Origin: Ctena decussata
Taxonomy: Eukaryota > Mollusca > Bivalvia > Lucinida > Lucinidae
DNA length: 64,000 bases
Direction: 5' to 3'
NCBI GenBank assembly: GCA_963989385.1
Contig: OZ022501.1
Location: 87,280,979-87,344,978 of the forward strand
The notes under the pieces: generated by a model
Seen by the model: only the letters and a program-made list of their open reading frames with translations
Told to the model about the DNA's origin: nothing
Database searches by the model: none
Part shown: piece by piece, positions 22,995-32,503 of the stretch
How positions within the stretch are numbered: the first letter of the stretch is position 1
How the letters are laid out: every line of letters begins with the position of its first letter
Made by a program: the position numbers and the translations under genes

Positions 22995-23177
22995 ATGGTA
23001 AACTGTAATATACTTTTCTCTTTGCTTGTATATATGCTTTTCTTTTTTCTCTTTTACACTCTTTTTCCTAACTTTCGAACACCAGTGTCAGCTGCGGCCA
23101 CAGGGATTTCGACTTTGTATGACTGGTTGACAAACTCCTTTTTTCATCTTGTGAGTCCAGTATATCCAAATGGGTAG
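22995..23177 (+). CDS. Small hydrophobic upstream ORF of the retrotransposon
   Basis: 60 codons. Residues about 6-24 (ILFSLLVYMLFFFLFYTLF) form a strong membrane-spanning or signal-like segment. The stop TAG (23175-23177) overlaps the ATG of the EN-RT ORF (23170) by 8 bases in another frame, a layout compatible with termination-reinitiation or with a simple uORF. No CCHC knuckles or other ORF1 nucleic-acid-binding motif, so it is not a classical ORF1. It may be a real short product or chance. Confidence 0.35.
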   Translation: MVNCNILFSLLVYMLFFFLFYTLFPNFRTPVSAAATGISTLYDWLTNSFFHLVSPVYPNG

Positions 23178-24519
23178 TTCAGTAGTTTCCTGGAGAATGT
23201 CGATTGGTCTGTTTTACAATAAAGCATATGGGATGATCAGATCAACTTCTTTAGGTAAGATAGTACTTGATTTCTCTCGATTGTTTTTTCTTTTTAAACT
23301 TAATAAATCACATATCCTTTTTTGTAACAGTCTTGTCAAAAGTATCTGTAGCATAGAAAGGGTGACAGTTGTCCTGTTATTGTTACTACTGTCAGGCGAT
23401 ATTGAATCAAATCCAGGACCGAATTCTCAAACTGAGCACAGCATTTCGATTTTGCATTGTAACATTAGAAGCATACGTAACAAGCTAGAGCATATTTTAA
23501 ATAATTTTTGCGATTTCGATCTCTTGTGCTTCACGGAAACACATCTTGATAATAGCGTTACTGATGAAACTGCCAATCTTTCTAAAAAGTTTGATGTACC
23601 ATATCGTAAAGATAGATCTTGTCATGGTGGTGGAATTTTGGTTTATATAAATTCATGCTTAATACATAAGAGACGTACTGACTTAGAAATATTTTGGGAC
23701 GAATCTATTTGGGTTGAAGTTCGCATAAATAATCAACCACATCTTCTCGGTATCTTTTATAGTCCTAAACCACAAGATCAAAACTTTTTTAGAGCTCTTA
23801 ATCTAAATATTGAAAAAGCTATTGAGTCTACTGGAAATCTAATAATTCTGGGCGACTTGAATGAAGATTTGTTGAATCATAGTTATCGTAATCTACAAGA
23901 TGTTTTAACTATTAATTCCTTACAAAATATTATAAATGTTCCTACACGTGGGAGAGCACTTTTAGATCCCGTTATAGTACCGGATGATTTAACAATTTAT
24001 GATAGTGGTACAATTACAAATCCAGCTAATATTTCAGATCATTCGGCGACTTATTTAATTGTGCCTCATAATTATTCTGTTTCTTGTGCATATAGCCGCA
24101 GAATCTGGCTGTATAAAAGAGCAGATTTTGCTCAACTTGATGAATCACTAAGACTGTTTAATTGGGAATGTCTAAAGGAAGGCACCGTAAATGATTGCTG
24201 CGAACTGTTTACAAATAAGTTTATCGAATTTGTCAATTCTGCTATACCTCATAAAGATATCACTGTTCGACCTAGTGATAAACCTTGGTACGATACAGAA
24301 ATTCGTAAATATTCCAGAAAACGTGATCGTCTGAAGTCCAAAGCTATTAAATCCTCGTTATTGTCAGATTGGTATAAATATGAAATTATTCGTAATAAAG
24401 TTAATAATCTTAAAACACATGCAAAGGAGGTGTTTTATAATAATCTTGAATTATCATTACTTACTAGTTATAGTAATAATAAGAAAGATTTTTGGAAAAT
24501 TGTACGACATTTTTGTTAA
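23170..24519 (+). pseudogene. EN-RT polyprotein, N-terminal part: leader, 2A and endonuclease
   Basis: 449 codons. Residues 1-75 form a leader whose end is hydrophobic (VTVVLLLLLLS). Residues 76-84 are GDIESNPGP, the full 2A consensus (D-V/I-E-x-N-P-G-P). From about residue 92 an APE-like endonuclease (endonuclease/exonuclease/phosphatase fold) follows: LHCNIRSIRNK, CFTETHLD with the catalytic Glu, GGGILVYI, LIILGDLNEDL with Asp/Asn, and ISDHSATYL with the catalytic Asp-His. It nicks target DNA for target-primed reverse transcription. The frame ends early at TAA 24517 because one base is gained (or lost) in the T5 run at 24510-24514; the sequence that follows in the +1 frame (NKKDSVST...) is the natural continuation. 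The start is chosen as the first ATG of the open frame; the next Met codons at residues 10 and 22 are also possible. Confidence 0.9.
23395..23421 (+). promoter_or_regulatory. 2A ribosome-skipping motif
   Basis: Encodes GDIESNPGP, identical at every conserved position to active 2A peptides, directly after a run of leucines. In known 2As the ribosome fails to form the Gly-Pro bond and releases the upstream peptide. Here that would give an 83-residue hydrophobic leader and an EN-RT beginning with Pro84. 2A-like motifs are known from APE-type non-LTR elements of several animals, so this is a recognised but uncommon arrangement. Activity here is not tested. Confidence 0.85.
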
Positions 24520-26068
24520 TAAAAAAGATTCAGTGTCCACGATACCACCTTTACGAACTCTTTCGGACTCTGGCGAGACCATCTTTCATGTCTCTGATGA
24601 AGAAAAAGCCAATTGCTTGAATTCTTACTTCGCTTCTGTGTCTTCTTTAGACGATTCGCAGGCTACTTTACCACCTTTTACTGATTTTACTGATAAAGTT
24701 TTATATAATGTAATTACAACTGAACAGGAAATAAAGGATATCATAGATACGTTGGACATAAATAAAGCATCAGGACCCGATCTGATTAGTAATAAGATGA
24801 TCAAATATGTATCAGGAGCTATTGCCATACCGTTGTGTATAATTTTCAATCGTTCTATGTTCGAAAGTATATTTCCTGATATTTGGAAAATAAGTAATCT
24901 AGTACCGCTGTTTAAAAAAGGAGAAAGGGCAATGCCTTCTAATTACCGTCCTGTAGCCTTATTGAGTAATTTTGGTAAAGTTCTAGAACGAATTGTTTTC
25001 AAACATATGTATAATCATTTGTGCAGCAATCATCTATTATATAAATATCAATCAGGATTTCGACCTGGACACTCTACTACTTTCCAGTTAATAGATATTT
25101 TTCATCACATTTGCCAGTCGTTCGACGAAAAGCAGTATTCGTGCATGGTCTTTTGCGATATATCAAAGGCGTTTGATAAGGTATGGCATAGGGGTCTCTT
25201 GTTTAAACTTCGCCAAAACGGTATCAAAGGTAATCTTTTAGGTTGGATCGCAAATTACTTGTCATCAAGAAAGCAAAAAGTTCATATCAATTCTGCATCA
25301 TCCACGCAACTTACAACATCTGCTGGTGTCCCACAGGGGTCAGTTTTGGGACCACTTTTATTCCTTATATATGTGAATGACATAACAGAAAATCTTTTAA
25401 GTTTAACTCGTCTTTTTGCTGATGATAGTTCTTTGTTCTTTTCTGCTGCAAATCCTAGGGACATAGAAGGTATTCTTAATCATGACCTGGTTTTGATATC
25501 ATCATGGGCAAAAGTGTGGTTGGTAGATTTTAATCCTGTTAAAACCGAAGCGTTACTTTTTAGTCTTAAACCTGTTGAATACATACCCTCACTTAATTTT
25601 AACGATACTGAAATAAAATTTGTAGATAGTCACAAACATCTAGGTGTAACTTTTACACACAATGGACACTGGCACACACATATTGACACTATTCTAAAAT
25701 CTGCATGCAAAACGGTGGGTATTATGCGTAAATTGAAATATACTTTTAGCCGTGAGGCGTTAAATCAGATGTATATATCGTACGTTAGACCTTTGTTAGA
25801 ATATTCTTCTATTGTATGGGATGGTTGCACAGAACAGGATAAAAATGCTTTAGAAGTCCTTCAAAATGAGGCAGCTCGTATAGTTACTGGATTAACAAGA
25901 TCGGCCAGCATTGAAAATTTATATAAAGAATGTGGTTGGGATTCACTTGTAAAAAGAAGGCATTTTCAAAAATTATGTTTTATGTTCAAATGTATTAACA
26001 ACCTTGTTCCAGATTATATAACGGATATTGTTCCGCCTCGTGTTCGAGAGATCTCAAATTATCCCTAG
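24514..26068 (+). pseudogene. EN-RT polyprotein, reverse transcriptase part
   Basis: The frame of the RT is also open from 24380, but 24380-24510 is a shadow of the endonuclease frame; true homology resumes at NKKDSVST. Motifs in order: KASGPDLI, NYRPVALLSNFGKVLERI, YQSGFRPGHSTTFQL, FCDISKAFDKVWH (first catalytic Asp), GVPQGSVLGPLLFLIYVNDI, LFADDSSLF (FADD catalytic pair), KTEALLFS and HLGVTF (thumb). Then comes a YVRPLLEYSSIVWDG region and KRRHFQKLCFMFKCINNLVP typical of the post-RT part. It stops at TAG 26066-26068, which interrupts ...EISNYP*RNRENVS... in frame. Function: cDNA synthesis primed from the nicked target. Confidence 0.9.
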
Positions 26069-26578
26069 CGTAATCGTGAAAATGTTTCAAATATGTACAC
26101 AAGAACGGAAATTTCACATAAATCATGTATACCTTCCTCTATTTCCTGCTGGAATAATCTACAATCTGATATTAGGGAGGCGAATACATATTCATCCTTT
26201 CATCAAAGACTGAAAACTTTAATTTATGACAATATTAAAGTTCCTATTTACTTTGTTAAGGGCAACAGAAAATTATCCATTCTGCATGCCAGAATTCGTA
26301 ACAACTGTAGTGACCTAAAAAGTGATCTATTTCGTAATCATCTATCTGCAAACAGTTGTTGTTCCTGTGGGAACGATAATGAAGATGCTCTGCACTATTT
26401 TTTTGAATGTGAAAACTTCAACTATTTAAGAATTTTAATGTTTCGTAAAACCCGATCGTTGCATCCTCTTAGTTTAAATATGATACTTTACGGTAAACCT
26501 GGTTTATCTAATGATGAAAATTTTCTTCTTTTTCAGGCTGTCCAACAGTATATAAAAGACAGTGGAAGATTTAATTAG
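26069..26578 (+). pseudogene. EN-RT polyprotein, C-terminal domain after the internal stop
   Basis: Same frame as the RT, separated only by the TAG. About 169 codons to the TAG at 26576. Contains a Cys/His cluster CCSCGNDNEDALHYFFEC (C-x2-C, H-x4-C), the usual C-terminal feature of this group of elements, preceded by SILHARIRNNCSDLKSDLF. A separate ATG at 26093 exists but there is no reason to think it is used. Confidence 0.8.
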
Positions 26579-26724
26579 ATCTGTTTTTCTTCCCATACAT
26601 TTTCTGGTTTACTGGGGCTAATGGCTGACACTGTGGTTCTCGAGTTATTGGTCTTCTTGATTTCTTTTTTTTTTCTTCTGTCTTTCCTTTTTTCTATTAT
26701 TTATTTTTTGATCTTGTTTATGTG

Positions 26725-26911
26725 CAGTTACCGTCATGGTCCTAAATATTGAGACAAAGTGCCAGTTGTACGGTATGGTGTGGGCTTGGATCAGACAGCT
26801 GCCAACGGAGCGGTCTGATCTGAGTCCTCACTGTATTCCGCATAATGTACATTAAACCCAATATACTGTGAGCTTAAAGTGTCTCAATGTTTGGAATTAT
26901 GACGGTGACTG
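26725..26911. repeat. Inverted repeat in the retrotransposon 3' UTR
   Basis: CAGTTACCGTCATGGTCCTA (from 26725) pairs with the inverse end ...ATTATGACGGTGACTG (to 26911), 37-bp arms with a few mismatches, including TTGAGACA/TGTCTCAA. A second internal pairing (GGATCAGACAGC / GCGGTCTGATC) uses the same CTGATC theme as the window's MITEs. Either a MITE that inserted into this copy, or part of the family's 3' UTR. Confidence 0.7.
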
Positions 26912-27018
26912 AATTGTTAGTTGTTAGCCATGTTGCTGTTGTATTGAATATTGTAGGGGGAGGGCTGTAACTAATGTTGTGAGAACTTGTAGCCCGACCC
27001 CATTGCTACTATTTGAGC

Positions 27019-27024
27019 AATAAA
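27019..27024 (+). terminator. AATAAA polyadenylation signal of the retrotransposon
   Basis: AATAAA lies 14 bases before the inferred 3' end (...TATGTTTAAACTG). Confidence 0.6.
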
Positions 27025-27038
27025 ATATGTTTAAACTG

Positions 27039-27219
27039 AACTCTTAATCAAAAACTAAAAGCTTTAGGTATATGTAAAACAAGTACCTTTATCTACTTCA
27101 AACTAACATTTGATGGCATTATATAGACCTGTTTAAAAAGGCAAAACAATGACTTCTCCCTCTCGGATACGTTCAGATACGGCTACTTATACAGCTGCGT
27201 CTTATCCGAAAGAACTCTA
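27039..27219 (-). repeat. TSD right copy and outer part of the right inverted-repeat arm
   Basis: Begins with the second AACTCTTAATCA (27039-27050), then continues the arm: AAAACTAAAA, TATGTAAAACAAG, CTTCAAACTAACATTTGATG, CTCCCTCTCGGATACGTTC, GGCTACTTATACAGCTGCGTC, AAAGAACTCTA. Reverse complement of 17966-18132. Confidence 0.85.
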
Positions 27220-27319
27220 CTTCTGGTTTGCTGTCGTGTTTAGGAAACGACTTAGCGATAATGAGTTCCTGATCATTGCCCTATTACATTACTTATATCA
27301 TTTACCGAAAAATGTAACT

Positions 27320-27555
27320 GAGCCGCGACACGACAAAACCAACAATATGGTTGTGCGCCCAGCGCAGACTCAGATCAGCCTGGGCATCCGCCCAGTCTGA
27401 TCAGAGTCATCACTGTCCGCATGGAGGTAGCTTAGACCCTTAGCTATCTTTTAAGCGTTTAGCGAAGAGTCTGACCAGACTGGGTGGATGGCCAGGCTGA
27501 TCTGAGTCTGCGCCGGGCGCACAACCACATTGTTGGTTTTGTCGTGTCGCGGCTC
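27320..27555. mobile_element. GAGCCGCGAC foldback MITE, copy 3
   Basis: Termini GAGCCGCGACACGACAAAAC and ...GTCGTGTCGCGGCTC; centre inverted relative to copy 1 (GAGGTAGCTTAGACCCTTAG). AACT directly flanks both sides, a likely 4-bp TSD. Confidence 0.9.
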
Positions 27556-28400
27556 AACTGATGATTTCCAGGTAAGTCAGTCACAAAACATAGCCCACTC
27601 AAAGACAACGTAAGAAGAAGAGAGTAGCTCAACTGTCAAGAAGGAACAGTACATCTTTAATAACAGAAAAACACTGTCCAACATAGTGGAACTGTATATC
27701 AGTATTATAAACCACCAGAGGCCGATTGTTCAAAACTAACGACGTCATAAGTTAATGAGACGTTAAAATTTCAAACCTACAAAACACTGCCATATGTGTC
27801 GAAAAAAATGGTCAAAATTTGACGGTGGAAAACAAAAATAAAAATCAACAACAGCAGTGCAGTCAGTGCCTATATGCATGTATGGAAGACCATTTAGCAA
27901 CGGGATAAGGTTCTTTCACAGCCTCATTTTGGGACAGACTACTGCCTCTGTTTACAAGCTAGACCCAAGATTCAACAATTCAATAATTGCAACCAATTGT
28001 ATACCAAACACAAATCTGATATCCGTTTCTAAAGGTGGAAAGGCGTGGTACATATTTCAAAAATGATATCGCAAATACGTCACGTGTCAAAGTAGTTAAC
28101 GTTTTTCTTATTGCTTCAAAATAGACCATTTTGCCAAAATTAAAATTCGTAGACATCATTGAAATTATATCTATAGAGGCTCGAGCAGAAATGTTTGTTA
28201 AAATACTTCATAAATGACTCAAACACGTTTAAACTGTTTGCACATAATCTAATTTGACGTTTGCATTTAATACAAATATGACAACTATTCTTAATTTTAA
28301 AGATCATCTTTTGCAATTTTAACAAGCGGACATTGATCCCCTTGTCAAATCGTTTGAGCTACGAAGTGTAAATTTTGAAATCCTATTCAAGATGGCACCC
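27556..28400. other. Unassigned sequence
   Basis: No supported gene. Short frames (69 and 61 aa) have no motifs. Confidence 0.5.
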
Positions 28401-28408
28401 TGCGTTTT

Positions 28409-28442
28409 CGAGGTCACGTGAGGTCACATAAGGTCACGTGAT
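28409..28442. promoter_or_regulatory. Triple AGGTCA (DR4-spaced) with CACGTG boxes
   Basis: AGGTCA occurs at 28411, 28421 and 28431, each followed by a 4-base spacer (CGTG, CATA, CGTG), giving two overlapping DR4 arrangements. The first and third form GGTCACGTGA, a palindromic E-box of the bHLH-zip type. DR4 is the binding geometry of RXR heterodimers with TR/LXR-type receptors in animals generally. Function here is inferred only from the motif. Confidence 0.4.
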
Positions 28443-28680
28443 TTGCCTCAAGTGCTAACACCTTGCGGATCACCTTACATCCCGGTTATCTGAGGGTATG
28501 AGCTGAACATTGAAATGGTGTCATTCAAAGGGAACTTTTGTGTTGTAAACTAATCGTTTGGCAGAATTTGATGATTCCTAAATTATCATTAGAAACTCAA
28601 TCTCGTGTACATTTCCGTCAATTAAACCTTTCAAACAGGCCCCAGATCAAATGTTAGGCTTTAACTTTTCATCAACTGAT

Positions 28681-30794
28681 TTTTGCGACAGCTTAAATAT
28701 AACCTAGTGTTTTCAAATCAGACAAATTCCGAATCGGTTTATTATTGAAAATATTTCGACAGTTGTGTTTGTTTATCTACCGAAAACTTAATTTAGTTCA
28801 AAAAGAATTTATTAATAATTTAAAGATTCAGTAGAATTGTTGATTTCAAAATTGTTTTAGCGTGTGTATTCCGTGTCTCTGCAGTTTCATTGAATTTTTG
28901 TGTAATTTTCTGAGCTTTTTGGTTTTATGCAGTTGTTTTAACAATTGTCATTTTCTAGCAGTCAAACAAGTATCAATTTGCGTATTCTAACGGTCGTTCT
29001 GACCTTTCGAAAACACCAACTGTTATCTTTTGTTGTACGAAGCCTTAAAGGGCTACATGCAGTTGTTTTCCTGAAATTTATAAAATTTGGCTAATTGCAT
29101 CGAAATACAAACTCATAACATTTTTAAACCTATACCGCATAAAACCACGCTCACTTTATTCGAATTTATATTCGCTTTTACAGTTTTTCTTTGATAATAA
29201 ACTATGTTTACTTCCATATTATCTGAGTTTTCATATTTATGTTATAATTCCTTATATTTATGTTTTTTGTTGATGATATTGTTTGTCTTTTCTTTTGTTT
29301 TCGCTTAGTTATAGTTTTTAAACTTCAGTCTGAAAAGTTGCTCTATTCATTTTAGTTTATTTGTATTTACTTATTTATCAGTGATTACTATTATCATTAT
29401 TATTATTTTTACTTATTTATCAGTGATTACTATTTTCATTATTATTATTATTGGCTTTATTTGGTTTCTTTTTTATATTTACTTATTTGGTTTTGTCCAT
29501 GAAGATACCATCGAAATACCATGTCCACATATTTACTACCTGAAATTATGATCAGGAATTCACGATCACATATATTGGCATCTTTTGTCTTGTTTCTTTC
29601 CAATAATCGAAGAACCCTAAAGACCCCAGATCCCTATAAACTCCATGAATTTCACAGCTCCAGATTGCAAGAAATCCGGTGGAAAAAATAATCATTATAT
29701 TATTTTATGAGTTCACTTGTTCTTTTTGCTCCGACGTCAGCGTATTTTGCGACAGTAGTGTTTTCAAATCAGACCAATTCCACATCAACGTTACATTGAA
29801 CATTTTTCGAAAGTTGTGTTTGTTTATCTACCAAAAACTTAATAAAGTTCAAAAATAATTTATTAACAATTTAAAGAGTCGATAGAATTGCTGAATTCAA
29901 AATTATTTTAGCATGTGTACTCTTTATTTTGTCATACGTGTCTCTGCAGTATCTTTGAATTTTTGGGATGTTTTCCGAGTTTTAGTAGGCTACTCAGTTG
30001 CTTTATTTGCGACTTCAGAACAATTGTCATTGTCAAAAAGGTAACGGTTGGCGTTTTCACGGTTATTCTGACCGTTAGAAAACTCTGGTTGTTATTTTCT
30101 TGTTGTACGAAGCGTTAAACAACATGCTTTCCTGATATTTATGAAATTTGGCTAATTGCATCGAAATATAAACTCATAACATTTTTAAACCATTTTTCCA
30201 CATAAAACCACGCTCAGTTTATTCGATTTTATTTTCGCTTTAACAGTTCTTTCTTTGAAAATAAAGTAGGTTTCTTTCCATATTAGCTTGAGTTTTCATA
30301 TCTATGTTATAATTCCTTATATTTATGTTTTTGTTTTTGTTATTGTTTGTCTTTTTCTTTTGTTATCATTGTTTTTGCTTGACTATGGTTTACAAACTTC
30401 AGTCTGAAGTCTATTCATTTTAGTTTATTTATATTTACTTATTTATCAATTATTAGTAGTAGTAGTAGTCGTAACAGTGGTAGTAGTAGTAGTTTTATTT
30501 TGTTTCTATTTCTTATGCTTAATTTTTTGGTTTTGTCCATTAAGATATCATCAAAATGGCATGTCCGCATATTTTCCACCTGAAATTATGATCAGGAATT
30601 CATGATGACATATATTGGCATCTTTTGTCTTGTTTCTTTCCAATAACCATCGAACCCTAATGACCCCAGATCCCTATCAGATCCCTATAAACTCCATGAA
30701 TTTCACAGCTCCAGATTGCAAGAAATCTGGTGGCAAAACAATGGTTATATTTTTTCATGAGTTCAGCTGTTCATTATGTTTCAACGTCAACGTA
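28681..30794. repeat. Two-copy tandem duplication of a 1.05-kb unit
   Basis: Unit 1 is 28681-29744 and unit 2 is 29745-30794. They share, in order, TTTTGCGACAG, AGTGTTTTCAAATCAGA, GTTGTGTTTGTTTATCTACC, AATTTATTAA, GTTGTACGAAGC, AAATTTGGCTAATTGCATCG, TAAAACCACGCTCA, CTTCAGTCTGAA, TTTTGTCCAT-AAGATA, TGATCAGGAATTCA, TATATTGGCATCTTTTGTC and CCCCAGATCCCTATAAACTC. A third start (TTTTGTAACA at 30795) fades at once. Clearly diverged but colinear with small indels; non-coding. Confidence 0.85.
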
Positions 30795-30804
30795 TTTTGT
30801 AACA

Positions 30805-30863
30805 TGTTTTGGCTTTCAATTAGAATCGCATCGTCGAGGCGATCGTAATTGGAAGCCAAAACA
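30805..30863. repeat. 59-bp hairpin at the end of the duplication
   Basis: TGTTTTGGCTTTCAATTAGA pairs with the inverse TCGTAATTGGAAGCCAAAACA with about three mismatches and a short CG-rich loop (CATCGTCGAGG). It sits directly after the second duplicate unit. Confidence 0.8.
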
Positions 30864-31583
30864 TAAGTTCTTTTTGAAAAGTAGCAAAAAAGTCCTAAAA
30901 CTTTGTCCAAAAGTGGGATTTTCTGAAGCTCTGAAGTCTGCAGCCACAAATCGGCAGTGAAGCAATATTATGAAATTGAAAAACAGCCCCGGGGTGGCGA
31001 GTGTCAGTATTGGATAAAATCGGCTATATTACTGATTATTGAATTTGATCTCAATTCTAGCGTTGGGAATTAGCCAGTATTTCATGAACAATTTGTAGCA
31101 ATCTAGAGTTTCTACGCTGAGTCCTGATTTGCTAAATATTCTTTTCGGTTGGTCTATTCCGTTAAAAAAAAAGAAAGAGGAAAAATAAAAGAAAATGAAA
31201 AAGAACGGAAAAGAAACGAAAAGAAAAAAGTAGTAAAAAGAATGTGACAAAGTTTTGAATGGCCTAGACATATTATATGTGCATAAGAAACGTTACCGTT
31301 TGAACGTGAACGTGACTTACATTTATTGTTTATTTATCAATTTTCTTATCACTGACTATGGTTAATACAGATGGTTTTTTTTTTCAGTTTCCAGTTTTAT
31401 TCCTTATTAGCTCAGATCACCACAAGAGTGATATATGAGAACAGCAATACAACATATAAACAACATTATTATGTTATTATATGTATTAGTTGTTATCACA
31501 TATATTGGTTATTATAACATGTATTATCATTTTTATTATTATTTCTTAAATTGTACTCTAGACTTTTCAGTCTTATTACTATC
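30864..31583. other. Unassigned low-complexity AT-rich sequence
   Basis: Includes an A/G-rich tract (31165-31240). The frame 31029-31271 (minus) is a Phe-rich artefact of that tract. Confidence 0.55.
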
Positions 31584-31635
31584 AATAATAACAATAATAA
31601 TAATAATTATTATTATTATTATTATTATTATTATT
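31584..31635. repeat. AAT/ATT microsatellite
   Basis: (AATA)/(AAT)n running into (ATT)n, which can fold on itself. Confidence 0.9.
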
Positions 31636-31949
31636 GAATTTAAAAGCTGTTATCATCTGATTCATCGTTTCAGACGTTATTGCCATCATTTTGTAACTGA
31701 GATGTGTTTTTCAGTCCGTCGAGTAACTGTTTGAATCTGGGTGTCCCTTCATAACTTGTAGTACAGTTGATGTAATTAATGAAAATAATGTCCAAACAGC
31801 GCAAATGCCATCCTCACCCATATAAGCGTAAAACTTTTTTACAGCAGATAGCTCTGTGCATTATCTTTTAGTATTTTTTTAATGAAACAATGATATAAAA
31901 CGATTTGACTGACTCCAGATGCCTTTCATTCTTTATTATCTTTTGTTCT

Positions 31950-31952
<3 letters not shown>

Positions 31953-32002
<50 letters not shown>
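31953..32002. repeat. TG microsatellite
   Basis: An uninterrupted (TG)25. Confidence 0.95.
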
Positions 32003-32003
<1 letters not shown>

Positions 32004-32461
32004 AAATGAATTTATGAGTAACTTTTATCATCTAGTAAAAATACGTGTGGTGATACTTAAAAGGGCCAAGATCAGATTCAAATAATAATGGGCAGATGTA
32101 AGTTTTCAGAAATAAGATTTTTTTCTGATATGGGTTTAAACACGGCTTTTCAAGGATATTCCACTTATGTCGAGTCAATCGTTAAGCAAAGATGCACGAA
32201 CACGGGGAAAAACACCTGAACTTAATAAGCCATAACTTAGCTTTCTCATGTGTTCATGTGTATTGTTAAGAGTCAGCGGCAACGGAGACCCATTTGCAGA
32301 AGAAACTGAAAGAACACAAAAAGAAAAGCCAAAACAAAAATATAATGCATCTATCATGAAGTAACAGGTTTGTCGCAAACTCAGATTATACGGTTGAAAA
32401 ATTTGTGCATTTTTGTTCTTTATCTATATATCTTTTATCATCATTATTATTGGTAGTAGTA
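32003..32461. other. Unassigned sequence between microsatellites
   Basis: No gene or repeat boundary recognised. Confidence 0.5.
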
Positions 32462-32502
<41 letters not shown>

Positions 32503-32503
32503 T
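32462..32503. repeat. ATT microsatellite
   Basis: About 13 ATT units. Confidence 0.9.

Larger units (their letters stand above)
21964..27038 (+). mobile_element. Near full-length CR1/jockey-like non-LTR retrotransposon
   Basis: A 5.08-kb insertion framed by a perfect 12-bp TSD. In order it holds a 5' leader of about 1 kb, a small hydrophobic ORF (22995-23177), an endonuclease/reverse transcriptase ORF starting at 23170 with a 2A motif, a C-terminal Cys/His cluster, a 3' UTR with an inverted repeat (26725-26911), AATAAA at 27019-27024 and an end near TTTAAACTG. The TSD shares GAACT/AACT with the element's end, so the 3' border is uncertain by a few bases. The copy is dead: a 1-base frameshift near 24510-24514 and a stop at 26066. 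Clade (CR1, L2, Rex or jockey) is inferred from the APE-type endonuclease, RT motifs and the CX2C...HX4C tail; a tree would be needed to fix it. Confidence 0.9.

Noticed and set aside
24380..24510. Start of the reverse transcriptase ORF at ATG 24380
   Set aside because: This part is the out-of-frame shadow of the endonuclease ORF; the amino acids before the frameshift make sense only in the first frame.
26028..26213. Separate 61-aa gene overlapping the RT end
   Set aside because: It is a different frame of the retrotransposon's C-terminal domain.
31029..31271. Phe-rich membrane protein on the minus strand
   Set aside because: Reads through an A/G-rich low-complexity tract.
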